The notes under the pieces were generated by a model that did no database searches, had not been told where the DNA came from, and was given only the letters and a program-made list of their open reading frames with translations. From contig CAKQQY010000021.1 in the NCBI GenBank assembly GCA_934271245.1, positions 1 through 32,385 of the forward strand: 32,385 bases of DNA, given 5' to 3'. Below, piece after piece: positions 22,622 to 31,325 of the stretch. A program made the position numbers and the translations under genes. Numbering within the stretch: the stretch's first letter is position 1; every line of letters begins with the position of its first letter. The DNA comes from an uncultured Clostridia bacterium (GTDB taxonomy: Bacteria > Bacillota > Clostridia > Christensenellales > Borkfalkiaceae).

Positions 22622-24088
22622 ATGAATTATTTATGTTTAGATGTGGGAACGACTTGCACAAAAGCGCAAGTGTTCAATAGTCGCGGTGAAATACTTTTTT
22701 ATAAAAGTATGAATTGTCCTTTGGTTCGGATAGACGGGGAAGATTATGCCGACATAAAGAAAATAATAAACACCGTAAAAGAACTGATAAAACTTGCTTC
22801 CGACGGAAGGGAAATAGATTCTGTAGCGATTTCGTCTTTCGGCGAGTCGTTTGTTGCGCTTGACGGCGATGACAATATTCTTACTTATCCTATGCTATAT
22901 ACTGACAGCAGGGGAGAAAAAGAAGCCAAACGTCTTACGGAAATGTTCGGTAACGGATACTTTTTTGAGAAATTCGGGGTTTGTCCGCAATCAATGTATT
23001 CGGTAAGTAAACTGCTTTGGATTAAAAATCACAAGCCGCAGACATTTAAAAAGATTGATAAAGTGTTGCTGATGTGCGATTATATCGGGTATATTCTTTC
23101 GGGAGAGAGAATCATTGATTACGCTCTCGCGTCGAGAACGGGCATTTTCGATTTGGAGAAAAAAGAGTTTGATAAAAAGTTATGCGACGAACTCGGAATT
23201 AACAATAAAATGTTTTCAATCCCGAAGCCGACAGGAACCGTAGTCGGGAGAATAAAGGAGAGCGTTTGCGACGAGTTAGGCTTAAACAGAAATTGCGTGC
23301 TTGTGCTGGGTTCTCACGATCAGGTGTGCGCCACAATCGGAGCGGGAGCGATAGACGACGGGGAATCGGCGGACGGAATGGGTACGGTAGAGTGTATTAC
23401 GTCGGTTTTTAAGGAAAAACCCGACAATCTCGAAATGGGCGAATACGGGTATCCCGTCGTTCCGTTTATCAACGGATTATATTGCACATACATTTTGAAT
23501 AAGACTTCGAATTCGGTTATGAACTGGTATCGTAAGGAGATTTTGCATAGTTATAAAGGCGGAAAAGAAAGTGTATTCGATTATCTCGAAGAAAGTTTGG
23601 GAGAGCCTACGGATATTCTCGTACTTCCGTATTTTTCGGGGTCGGGGAATCCGTATAACGACGTAAACGCGAAAGGCGCTATGCTTAACATAACGTTAAA
23701 AACGACGGATAGCGACATTTACAGGGCGATTATGGAAAGCACTTCGTATGAAATGAAATACAACTTGGAAATAGTAAATAAATATGGCATAAACGCGGAG
23801 AGAATCGTTGCCACGGGCGGCGGAGCCAACTCGGAAAAATGGGTGCAGATAAAGAGCGACGTTTTTGAAAAAGAAGTAAAAACTCTTCGTTCTTCCGAAG
23901 GGGGGCTTTGCGGACTTGCGGCGATAAGTTCGGTCGCGATGAAAGAAAACGGGAATTACCATATGGCGCGTGAAGTTTTTACCGAGTATAAAAAGACTTT
24001 TTATCCTTCGGCGACACATCGGAAGATATACGAAAAAAAATATAGAAAATATAAAAAAATATATAATAAAATAAAGGAGATATTTTAA
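22622..24088 (+). CDS. FGGY-family carbohydrate kinase
   Basis: A cytoplasmic sugar kinase of 488 residues in the FGGY/actin-like ATPase superfamily. The N-terminal phosphate loop is LDVGTTCTKAQVFN (residues 5-18). The second domain has LGSHDQVCATIGAGAID near 235 and the FGGY C-terminal signature VATGGGANSEKWVQIKSDVF near 398. GSHDQ is characteristic of kinases in the fuculokinase/xylulokinase-like subgroups. GGAG at 22610-22613 supports ATG 22622, and the last codon abuts the isomerase start. From the cassette I infer that it phosphorylates the ketose made by the isomerase, probably at O-1 for aldol cleavage. The exact sugar is unknown. Confidence 0.88.
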   Translation: MNYLCLDVGTTCTKAQVFNSRGEILFYKSMNCPLVRIDGEDYADIKKIINTVKELIKLASDGREIDSVAISSFGESFVALDGDDNILTYPMLYTDSRGEKEAKRLTEMFGNGYFFEKFGVCPQSMYSVSKLLWIKNHKPQTFKKIDKVLLMCDYIGYILSGERIIDYALASRTGIFDLEKKEFDKKLCDELGINNKMFSIPKPTGTVVGRIKESVCDELGLNRNCVLVLGSHDQVCATIGAGAIDDGESADGMGTVECITSVFKEKPDNLEMGEYGYPVVPFINGLYCTYILNKTSNSVMNWYRKEILHSYKGGKESVFDYLEESLGEPTDILVLPYFSGSGNPYNDVNAKGAMLNITLKTTDSDIYRAIMESTSYEMKYNLEIVNKYGINAERIVATGGGANSEKWVQIKSDVFEKEVKTLRSSEGGLCGLAAISSVAMKENGNYHMAREVFTEYKKTFYPSATHRKIYEKKYRKYKKIYNKIKEIF

Positions 24089-25483
24089 ATGAAATTCGCA
24101 TTGTATTTTGGGAACCGCGGTTTTATGCCCGCGGAACTTATAGAAAGCGCAAGGGAAGATATGATTAAAGCCGTGCTCGACGCCGGGCACGAAGTACTGG
24201 TTATGGATAAAAACGCCACGAGATACGGCGCTGTCGAAACGAGAGACGAAGGAATTCTTTATCACGACTGGCTTAAAAGTCACGAAGGCGAATATGACGG
24301 CGTAATTTTATGTATGCCGATATTTATCGACGAGAACGGAGCGGTTGCCGCCCTTCAGGATGCGGGAGTTCCTATTCTGATGCAGGCATATCCCGACGAA
24401 ATAGGTAAAATGGACTTTAAACACAGACGGGACGCGTTTTGCGGTAAATTTTCCGTTACGGACGTGTTTTATCAATACAGAATTCCTTTCACGGCATTAA
24501 AGCCGCACGTAGTACATCCTCTTTCCGAAGAGTTCAGAGAAAATCTCGACGAGTTTGCGGCGATTTGCAGAGTCGTTAAGGGGATGAAAAGATTTAACCT
24601 CGGTTGTATAGGCGCAAGGACAACGGCCTTTAAGACGGTTAGATTTGACGAAGTTACTTTGCAAAGGTACGGAATAAACGTAGAAAGTTTTGACCTTTCT
24701 GAATTGATTTATAAAGTCAATAATAAGAAAGATGATGACGAAAAAGTTCTGGAAAAATTACAAACGCTGGAAAAATATTCGGACTTTACGCGCGTTCCCC
24801 AAAAAAACAAACTCATGCTTGCGAAAATTTCCGTTGTAATTGACGAATATATAGACGAATATCATCTCGATGCGATTACTCTTCGTTGCTGGAACGAAAT
24901 GGAAACGATTTTAAGAGTTTGTCCCTGCGTTCTTATTTCCGAACTTAACGACAGGGGAATCGTGTGTTCCTGTGAAATCGATCTTTGCAGCGCTGTAACC
25001 ATGAGAGCGATGGCTCTCGCAAGCGGTAAGCCGACGGCTTGTCTCGACTGGAACAATAATTACGGAAATGACGAAAACAAGGTTATCCTTTTTCATTGCG
25101 GACCGGTTGCGCAAAGTCTTATGGACGGGAAGGGCGTTGTAACCGAACATAAAATGTTTGCGAAAGGAGATCCCGGTTCGGGTTGGGGTGCAAACGAAGG
25201 CAGAATCAAGGCGTTTGATATGACGTTTGCTAATTGTTTTACGGAAAACGGAAAACTGAAAGTATATGTTTCCGAAGGCAAATTTACGGGAGAACCGATA
25301 GAAAAAGAGTTTTTCGGTTGCGGAGGAGTTGCGGAAATTCCCGATTTGCAGGACAAGTTGTTGGTGCTTGCAAAAAAAGGGTTCAAACATCATACGACGG
25401 TCGGGGTCGGACACATGAAAAAAATATTAACGGAAGCTATTACAACGTATCTCGATTATGATGTTGTCAATATTGAAAAATAA
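24089..25483 (+). CDS. L-fucose/D-arabinose isomerase-like ketol isomerase
   Basis: A 464-residue protein of the FucI/AraA-like fold, shorter than E. coli FucI (about 590). Likely metal and catalytic residues lie in RCWNEMET (about 266-272), CEIDLCSAVTMRAMALASG (about 295-313) and GFKHHTT (about 431-437). The DWNNNYG and HCGP segments are also typical of the family. It would convert an aldose to the matching ketose with Mn2+ or a similar ion. Its start codon directly follows the kinase stop, and its AAGGAG ribosome site lies inside the kinase gene, which shows tight coupling. Possible substrates include L-fucose, D-arabinose or a less common hexose; the sequence does not decide. The aldolase begins 13 bases later. 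Confidence 0.87.
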   Translation: MKFALYFGNRGFMPAELIESAREDMIKAVLDAGHEVLVMDKNATRYGAVETRDEGILYHDWLKSHEGEYDGVILCMPIFIDENGAVAALQDAGVPILMQAYPDEIGKMDFKHRRDAFCGKFSVTDVFYQYRIPFTALKPHVVHPLSEEFRENLDEFAAICRVVKGMKRFNLGCIGARTTAFKTVRFDEVTLQRYGINVESFDLSELIYKVNNKKDDDEKVLEKLQTLEKYSDFTRVPQKNKLMLAKISVVIDEYIDEYHLDAITLRCWNEMETILRVCPCVLISELNDRGIVCSCEIDLCSAVTMRAMALASGKPTACLDWNNNYGNDENKVILFHCGPVAQSLMDGKGVVTEHKMFAKGDPGSGWGANEGRIKAFDMTFANCFTENGKLKVYVSEGKFTGEPIEKEFFGCGGVAEIPDLQDKLLVLAKKGFKHHTTVGVGHMKKILTEAITTYLDYDVVNIEK

Positions 25484-25496
25484 ACAGGAGAAGATA

Positions 25497-26348
25497 ATGC
25501 TGGCATCGTTGAAAGAAGTATTAAGAATGGGCAAAGAAAGACATATCGCCATAGGCAGCTTCAATACGCCGAATTCGGAAAGTCTGTTTGCCGTAATAAG
25601 GTCGGCGGAAGAACTGAACGTTCCCGTTATAATAATGCACGCGCAATGCCACGAGGAATACGCCCCCATTGACCGTATAGGCGTGATTATGGTGGCAGCG
25701 GCAAAAAAAAGTAAGGTCCCCGTCTGCGTTCATCTCGATCACGGCGAAGATTCGGAGTATTGTAAAAGAGCAATCGCGTTAGGTTTTTCTTCCGTTATGA
25801 TAGACTGTTCCGCTCTTCCTTATGAAGACAACGTGAGAGAAACGGCGAAAGTAACGGAATACGCGCACGCGCATAATGTAGACGTCGAGGCGGAACTCGG
25901 CGCTCTGCCGCAAAGGGAAGGAGGGACAGGGAATTCAAAAATCCGAAAGGAAGACCTGTATACAAATCCGGAACTTGTAAACGATTTCGAAACGCGAACA
26001 AAAATCGACGCTCTTGCAATTGCTTTCGGTACTGCGCACGGGATTTATAAAGAGAAACCCGTTTTAAACACGGATATTATCGGCGAAGTAGCGAAAAGGA
26101 CGGAGTTACCTCTCGTAATGCACGGGGGCAGCGGAATATCCGACGAGCAGTATAAAGAAGTTATCGAAAAAGGTATTGTAAAAATAAATTATTATTCGTA
26201 TATGGCATATGCGGGATACCGAAAGGCAAAAGAAATCGTCGAAAAAAAAGATGCCGACTTTTTCCATGTTATCTCTCGGGGGGCGGAAGACGCTATGTAT
26301 GAAAACGTTCTTCGGACGATGAAGGTTTTTTGCGGAGTAAATTTATGA
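25497..26348 (+). CDS. Class II (zinc-type) ketose-phosphate aldolase, GatY/KbaY/Fba family
   Basis: A TIM-barrel metal-dependent aldolase of 283 residues, the usual length for the GatY/FbaA family. The catalytic Asp and first zinc ligand lie in CVHLDHGED (about residues 79-87). Other landmarks are the metal-region VEAELG (about 130-135), the His of AFGTAHG (about 176-182) and the His of VMHGGSG (about 207-213). All are present, so the enzyme should be active. CAGGAGA and spacing favour ATG 25497 over the ATG at 25458, which lies inside the isomerase gene. It would split a ketose phosphate into DHAP and an aldehyde. Known L-fuculose or L-rhamnulose pathways use a different (AraD-like) aldolase fold, so this cassette is not the textbook version. 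The stop overlaps the next start (ATGA). Confidence 0.9.
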   Translation: MLASLKEVLRMGKERHIAIGSFNTPNSESLFAVIRSAEELNVPVIIMHAQCHEEYAPIDRIGVIMVAAAKKSKVPVCVHLDHGEDSEYCKRAIALGFSSVMIDCSALPYEDNVRETAKVTEYAHAHNVDVEAELGALPQREGGTGNSKIRKEDLYTNPELVNDFETRTKIDALAIAFGTAHGIYKEKPVLNTDIIGEVAKRTELPLVMHGGSGISDEQYKEVIEKGIVKINYYSYMAYAGYRKAKEIVEKKDADFFHVISRGAEDAMYENVLRTMKVFCGVNL

Positions 26349-27265
26349 AAGGACAAATAAGTAATTTAAGTCAGGTGGCATATATCAGGCGGTATATTCT
26401 TTCGGACGGCAAGGAAGAAGGCATAAGAGTCGTTGAAGTAAACAACGGAAACATAAGGTTTATGCTGAACGAATGCAAAGCGCTGGACGTTATGCAGCTT
26501 TGGCATAAAGGAGACAACATAAGTTTCATTTCCAAAAACGGATTTACCAAACGCGAAACGTTGTTTTCGGGCAGATTCGAAGGCGGTATGCTTTACACGG
26601 TCGGGCTGGATAGCGCAGGCGTAAGAGAGGGTTTCGAAACGCACGGAAGTTTCCATAATATTCCCGCAAAAATCATATCTTTAGTTTGCAACGATGAAAA
26701 AATCGAAGTGGTTGCCGAAATAGAAGACACGGCGTTGTTCGGACGGAATTTGAAAATCGAAAGAAAAATAGTAACCGAAATTAACGGCGATACGGTAACT
26801 CTTCACGACACCGTTATAAATAACGGCACAAAAGATGAAAATTTTTGTGTATTGTATCACGTCAATGTAGGCTATCCTATGCTCGACGAGGGAGTAGAAG
26901 TTCTGTATGACGGGCAAACCGTTGTCCCGAGGACAGCCCTTGCAAAAGAAAGGATCGGAGAAATACACGGATTCTTAAAACCCGTCGACAATCAGGAAGA
27001 GAGATGCTATTTTATTGAAAACAGAGAGCCTCTTTTTAAGGTGGTGAATAAAAAGATAAATAAAACGTTTACGTTAAAATATTCAAAAGATACGTTACCG
27101 AAAACCGTGTTATGGCAAAGTAACGCAACGGGGGACTACGCGCTCGGACTCGAACCGACAACGACTTTTCTGGACGATAAATTCGCGTATTCCGTATTAG
27201 AGAAAGGAAAAAACAAGCAATTTAAAATAGCGATAAGCGTTTATAATTCTACCGAAAACAAGTAA
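26345..27265 (+). CDS. DUF4432-type aldose epimerase-like protein
   Basis: A 306-residue, beta-rich protein resembling the galactose-mutarotase superfamily, DUF4432 branch. Segments such as NGNIRFMLNECKALDVMQLWHKGDNISFISKNG, a central ETHGSFHNIPA, VLYHVNVGYPMLDEGVEV and the late ATGDYALGLEPTTTF recall the sugar-binding core with its histidines and acidic residues. I expect it to interconvert sugar anomers, or to epimerise a sugar or sugar phosphate, for the isomerase or kinase. ATG 26345 overlaps the aldolase stop by four bases; the reading from 26330 lies inside the aldolase and lacks a ribosome site. It is the last gene of the cassette. Family assignment is from memory of the group and catalytic activity is inferred. 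Confidence 0.78.
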   Translation: MKGQISNLSQVAYIRRYILSDGKEEGIRVVEVNNGNIRFMLNECKALDVMQLWHKGDNISFISKNGFTKRETLFSGRFEGGMLYTVGLDSAGVREGFETHGSFHNIPAKIISLVCNDEKIEVVAEIEDTALFGRNLKIERKIVTEINGDTVTLHDTVINNGTKDENFCVLYHVNVGYPMLDEGVEVLYDGQTVVPRTALAKERIGEIHGFLKPVDNQEERCYFIENREPLFKVVNKKINKTFTLKYSKDTLPKTVLWQSNATGDYALGLEPTTTFLDDKFAYSVLEKGKNKQFKIAISVYNSTENK

Positions 27266-27362
27266 AAGCGGCAAGAGATCTGAACATCGCAACAAAATTT
27301 TACAAAAAAGGCGCAAATATCTTTTAAGTGTTTTGCCGTAAAGAAAAAGGCGCCGGAACCCA

Positions 27363-27392
27363 TTGACTTTTCTGAAAAAACGATTATATAAT
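27363..27392 (+). promoter_or_regulatory. Promoter of the arabinose operon
   Basis: TTGACT (27363-27368), an 18-base spacer and consensus TATAAT (27387-27392), 34 bases before the kinase start. The rest of the 160-base gap after the DUF4432 gene shows only imperfect GGC/GCC inverted matches and no convincing terminator. Confidence 0.75.
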
Positions 27393-27425
27393 TAAAGAAA
27401 CAGGATAAACAAGGAATAGAAAAAT

Positions 27426-29018
27426 ATGGCTGAAAACGTAAAAACACAGATAGAAGAAGGAAAAACCGCGCTCGGAATCGAGTTGGGTTCTACGAGAATC
27501 AAGGCAGTTCTCGTAGACAAAGACAACAACCCCGTGGCGTTAGGGGAGCACCCGTGGGAAAATAGTTTTAAAGACGGAATCTGGACCTATTCGGTTCGGG
27601 AAGTTATAAACGGATTGCAGGATTGTTACGCTAAAATGGCGGCGAACGTAAAAGAGAAGTACGGGGTTGATTTAACTACCGTCGGAGCAATAGGTATTTC
27701 TGCTATGATGCACGGGTATATGGTTTTCGACAAAGAAAACAATCTTCTCGTACCTTTCCGTACTTGGAGAAACAACAACGCTGCGTATGCCGCCGAAAGG
27801 CTTACGGAGGAATTCGGGTTTCACATTCCTGCGCGTTGGTCGGTTGCGCATCTTTATCAAGCAATATTAAACGGAGAAAAACATATTGAAAACATTGCTT
27901 TTCAGACGACGCTCGGGGGATATGTTCATTTTTTGTTGACGGGAAGAAAAGTAATCGGAATAGGTGAAGCCAGCGGTATGTTTCCTATCGATTACGAAAA
28001 GAAAGATTTCGACGATAAAATGCTGGCGCGTTTTGACGAACTCGTAAGGGGAAAAGTTTCTTTTAACTTAAAAGATATTTTACCCGAAATACTGCTTGCG
28101 GGCGAAAACGGAGGAACTTTAACCGAAGACGGAGCGTTGCTTCTCGATCCGACAGGCAAACTTCGTTGCGGAATTCCGTTCTGCCCGCCGGAAGGCGACG
28201 CTGGGACGGGTATGGTTGCGACAAACAGCGTCAGAAAACGGACGGGAAACGTTTCCGCTGGAACGTCCGTGTTTGCGATGATTGTACTTGAAAAGGAGCT
28301 TTCCAAAGTTTATCCCGAGATTGATATTGTTACTACGCCTACGGGTATCCCCGTCGGTATGGTGCATTGCAACAACTGTACTTCGGATATAAACGCGTGG
28401 GTAAACGTTTTCGAAGAATTCTCTTCGCTTTTAGGAACGGATATTTCCAAAAACAAACTGTTTGAAAAATTATTTACCGAAGCGGAAAAAGGCGAAAAAG
28501 ATTGTGGCGGATTGTTGACTTATAATTATGTTTCCAACGAACACATAACCCGCGTCGAAAAAGGGAGGCCGTTGTTTGTCCGTACGACGGAATCAAAGTT
28601 CAGCCTTCAAAATTTTATGCGCTCGTTGGTGTATTCGGCGTTCGGCGCATTAAAGACGGGGTGCGACATTATGCTGAAAGAAGAAGGCGTTTGTCTTGAC
28701 CGAATTACGGGACACGGCGGAATTTTCAAGACGGAACGGGTAGGGCAAAGCGTTTTGGCTGCCGCCATAAACACCCCCGTCAGCGTAATGAAAACGGCGG
28801 GAGAAGGCGGCGCCTGGGGGATTGCTCTTCTTGCGAACTATATGATTCAGAAGAAGAAAAACGAAAGCCTCGAAGATTATCTTGACGAACACGTATTCAA
28901 AAACAGCGAAGGGATTACCTTGTCGCCGAACCCCGCGGACGTAAAAGGGTTCGAAGAATATATGACGCGCTATCTCAACGGGCTTCCCGTGGTAAGAGAA
29001 GCAACCCGTTTATTATAA
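27426..29018 (+). CDS. araB: FGGY-family ribulokinase-like sugar kinase
   Basis: A 530-residue FGGY kinase placed first in an operon with araD and araA, so it most likely phosphorylates L-ribulose to L-ribulose 5-phosphate. Marks: ALGIELGSTRIKAVLVD (residues 14-30, phosphate loop), GISAMMHGYMVFD near 90, a GTSVFAMIVLEKEL segment near 278 and the late ITGHGGIFKTERVGQSVLAAAINTPVSVMKTAGEGGAWGIAL. It is not close to the first kinase in the window and belongs to the longer, atypical ATP-binding group found in clostridial arabinose operons, not to E. coli AraB by obvious features. Ribosome site AAGGAA precedes ATG 27426. Function rests on context. Confidence 0.82.
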   Translation: MAENVKTQIEEGKTALGIELGSTRIKAVLVDKDNNPVALGEHPWENSFKDGIWTYSVREVINGLQDCYAKMAANVKEKYGVDLTTVGAIGISAMMHGYMVFDKENNLLVPFRTWRNNNAAYAAERLTEEFGFHIPARWSVAHLYQAILNGEKHIENIAFQTTLGGYVHFLLTGRKVIGIGEASGMFPIDYEKKDFDDKMLARFDELVRGKVSFNLKDILPEILLAGENGGTLTEDGALLLDPTGKLRCGIPFCPPEGDAGTGMVATNSVRKRTGNVSAGTSVFAMIVLEKELSKVYPEIDIVTTPTGIPVGMVHCNNCTSDINAWVNVFEEFSSLLGTDISKNKLFEKLFTEAEKGEKDCGGLLTYNYVSNEHITRVEKGRPLFVRTTESKFSLQNFMRSLVYSAFGALKTGCDIMLKEEGVCLDRITGHGGIFKTERVGQSVLAAAINTPVSVMKTAGEGGAWGIALLANYMIQKKKNESLEDYLDEHVFKNSEGITLSPNPADVKGFEEYMTRYLNGLPVVREATRLL

Positions 29019-29030
29019 GGAAAGAAAAAT

Positions 29031-29729
29031 ATGTTAGAAAAATTAAAAGAAAAAGTTTTGCAAGCGAATTTGCAACTTAAAGAAAACAAACTTGTACTGT
29101 TCACTTGGGGAAACGTTTCCCAGATCGACAGAGAAAAAGGACTGATAGTTATTAAGCCGTCGGGCGTAAGTTACGACGAAATGAAAGCGAGCGATATGGT
29201 CGTGGTGGATTTAAACGGCAGAGTGGTAGAAGGTTCTCTCCGTCCGTCTTCCGATACCCCTACGCATATAGAAATTTACAAAGCGTTTCCGAACGTCGGG
29301 GGGGTTACGCATACGCACTCCGCTTTTGCAACGTCGTGGGCGCAGGCGGGACGGTCGATTCCGTTTTACGGTACGACCCACGCGGATTATTTTTGCGGAG
29401 ATATTCCTTGCGCCCGTTCGCTTACCCGAGAAGAAATCGACGGCGAATACGAGAGAAATACAGGACTTGTTATTATAGAAACATTTGAAAAATCCCGTTT
29501 GAGTCCGATGAAAATCCCGGGTGTACTGGTAAAAAGTCACGGAGTGTTTTCCTTCGGAACAGACGCCGCGAATTCCGTTTATAATGCAACGGTGTTGGAA
29601 GAAGTTGCAAAAATGGCTGTTTTAACAGAGACAATCAATCCCGACGTTAAACGCGCGGACGAATTTATTTTGGAAAAACATTATTTACGTAAACACGGAA
29701 AAGACGCTTATTACGGACAAAAGAAATAA
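29031..29729 (+). CDS. araD: L-ribulose-5-phosphate 4-epimerase
   Basis: Converts L-ribulose 5-phosphate to D-xylulose 5-phosphate, the link to the pentose phosphate route, through retro-aldol chemistry with Zn2+. The 232-residue protein has zinc ligands in THTHSAFATSWAQAGRSIP (about residues 94-112) and KSHGVFSFG (about 168-176). N-terminal FTWGNVSQIDREKGLIVIKPSG and the YGTTHADYFCGDIPCARSL stretch are typical of AraD over FucA. AAGGAAAG supports ATG 29031, twelve bases after the kinase stop. It lies between the kinase and the isomerase in one operon. Confidence 0.96.
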   Translation: MLEKLKEKVLQANLQLKENKLVLFTWGNVSQIDREKGLIVIKPSGVSYDEMKASDMVVVDLNGRVVEGSLRPSSDTPTHIEIYKAFPNVGGVTHTHSAFATSWAQAGRSIPFYGTTHADYFCGDIPCARSLTREEIDGEYERNTGLVIIETFEKSRLSPMKIPGVLVKSHGVFSFGTDAANSVYNATVLEEVAKMAVLTETINPDVKRADEFILEKHYLRKHGKDAYYGQKK

Positions 29730-29747
29730 AAAACAGGAGATATAATT

Positions 29748-31205
29748 ATGAAAGAAAAAATAGTTTACTGGCTTACGGGTTCGCAAACTCTTTACGGAGA
29801 AGACGTACTTTCTCACGTCGAGCAACACTCACGGGAAATGGCGGATTATGTAAACGAACGCGTTCCGGTTACCGTGAAATATCTTACGACCTGCAAAAGT
29901 TCCGAAGAAATAGTTGCCGCGATAAAAAAGGTTAACGACGAAGACGATTGCATAGGCATTATTACTTGGTGTCATACTTTTTCTCCTGCCAAAATGTGGA
30001 TAAAGGGATTAAAAGCGCTGCAAAAACCCATGTGTCACCTCGCCACGCAATATAATGAAAAATTGCCTTACGGTACAATCGATATGGATTTTATGAACGA
30101 AAATCAGGCGGCTCACGGGGACAGAGAATTCGGATATATTGTCGCCCGTTTGCGTATGGATAATAAAGTGATTGTTGGGCATTACAAAGACAGAGAGTTT
30201 ATAGAAGAACTTTCTTCCTGGTGTAAAGTTGCTGCCGGGTACGCCTTTTCAAAAAGTGTAAAGGTATGCCGTTTTTCGGACAATATGCGAGATGTCGCGG
30301 TAACAGAAGGCGATAAAATCGACGCGCATATCAATTTGGGATGGCAGGTAGATTATTACCCCGTCGGGGATCTTGTCGATTACGTCGAAAAAGTTTCCGA
30401 AAAGGAAACAAACGCGCTTATGGCAGAATACGCCGAAAAATATACGATGGGAGCGGATAGAACGGATACCGTGCGCGAACAGGCAAAATACGAAATCGCC
30501 ATAGATAAATTCTGCCGGGATAAAGGCGGATATATCGGGATTGTGGACCACTTCGGGTCTTTACACGGTCTTAATCAACTTCCGGGACTTGCGATACAGG
30601 ATTTACAGTCGAAAGGATACGGCTTCGGCGCGGAAGGAGACTGGAAAATTGCCGCTCTCGGCGCGGTTATGCAATATATGGCGGGGCAGAAGGGAACGGG
30701 TCTTATGGAAGATTACACTTATGACTTGAAAGAGGGCCTTTGTCTCGGCGCCCATATGTTGGAAGTTTCTCCGCAATTTGCGGCAAGTAAACCCGAAATT
30801 CAGGTTCATCCGCTCGGGATCGGGGGAAAGGCAGACCCCGCCCGTCTTGTTTTCGAAGGAATAGAATCGCCCGAAGCAATTGCGGTTTCTATGGTGGATA
30901 TGGGGAACAGGATGCGTTTGATTATACAGAAAATCGAACTGGTAAAATATCCTCACAAGATGCCTAATCTTCCCGTCGGCGGACTTATGTGGAAATATAA
31001 ACCCGACTTTAAAGAAGGCGTTGCCGCTTGGATTTATGCCGGTGGCGCGCACCATACCGTCGTGTCGTCCGTGGTAACGGCGCAGCAAATGGTTGATCTG
31101 GGGAATATGTGGGGAGTAGAAGTTGTTTTAATAGACGAAAACACGAAAATCGAAGAGTTTAAAAAGCAACTTTTATGGTCGGACGTGATCTGGAAAAATA
31201 AATAA
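29748..31205 (+). CDS. araA: L-arabinose isomerase
   Basis: Interconverts L-arabinose and L-ribulose with Mn2+, the first step of arabinose use. The 485-residue protein starts with the family segment YWLTGSQTLYGEDVL. It keeps the metal and catalytic residues in GYGFGAEGDWKIAAL (Glu near 305), GLMEDYTYDL (Glu near 331), LGAHMLEVSP (His near 348) and GGAHHTVVS (His near 446). CAGGAGATATAATT upstream supports ATG 29748. It is the last gene of the operon and is followed by a terminator at 31216-31235. Confidence 0.97.
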   Translation: MKEKIVYWLTGSQTLYGEDVLSHVEQHSREMADYVNERVPVTVKYLTTCKSSEEIVAAIKKVNDEDDCIGIITWCHTFSPAKMWIKGLKALQKPMCHLATQYNEKLPYGTIDMDFMNENQAAHGDREFGYIVARLRMDNKVIVGHYKDREFIEELSSWCKVAAGYAFSKSVKVCRFSDNMRDVAVTEGDKIDAHINLGWQVDYYPVGDLVDYVEKVSEKETNALMAEYAEKYTMGADRTDTVREQAKYEIAIDKFCRDKGGYIGIVDHFGSLHGLNQLPGLAIQDLQSKGYGFGAEGDWKIAALGAVMQYMAGQKGTGLMEDYTYDLKEGLCLGAHMLEVSPQFAASKPEIQVHPLGIGGKADPARLVFEGIESPEAIAVSMVDMGNRMRLIIQKIELVKYPHKMPNLPVGGLMWKYKPDFKEGVAAWIYAGGAHHTVVSSVVTAQQMVDLGNMWGVEVVLIDENTKIEEFKKQLLWSDVIWKNK

Positions 31206-31215
31206 CGATTTTTCG

Positions 31216-31242
31216 ACGGCGGGGTTTACCGCCGTTTGTTTT
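31216..31242 (+). terminator. Terminator of the arabinose operon
   Basis: ACGGCGG (31216-31222) pairs with CCGCCGT (31229-31235) around the loop GGTTTA and is followed by TTTGTTTT. It starts 10 bases after the araA stop. Confidence 0.85.
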
Positions 31243-31278
31243 AGAAACAAAACCGTTAGGTTGGGGCTATATATAAAT

Positions 31279-31305
31279 CCCGCCCGACAAATTTTGTCGG
31301 GCGGG
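31279..31305. terminator. G+C-rich palindrome between convergent genes
   Basis: CCCGCCCGACAAA (31279-31291) and TTTGTCGGGCGGG (31293-31305) are perfect complements around a single central T. In practice the stem would be 11-12 bp with a short AT loop. It lies 20 bases beyond the stop of the minus-strand regulator and may end that transcript, although the flanking T-run (ATTTATA on the minus strand) is poor. Confidence 0.55.
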
Positions 31306-31325
31306 GGATAAACAAAGGGTAAAAA

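Noticed and set aside
25458..25496. Upstream ATG for the class II aldolase
   Set aside because: It lies inside the isomerase gene, lacks a ribosome site and adds residues absent from the family; ATG 25497 follows CAGGAGA.
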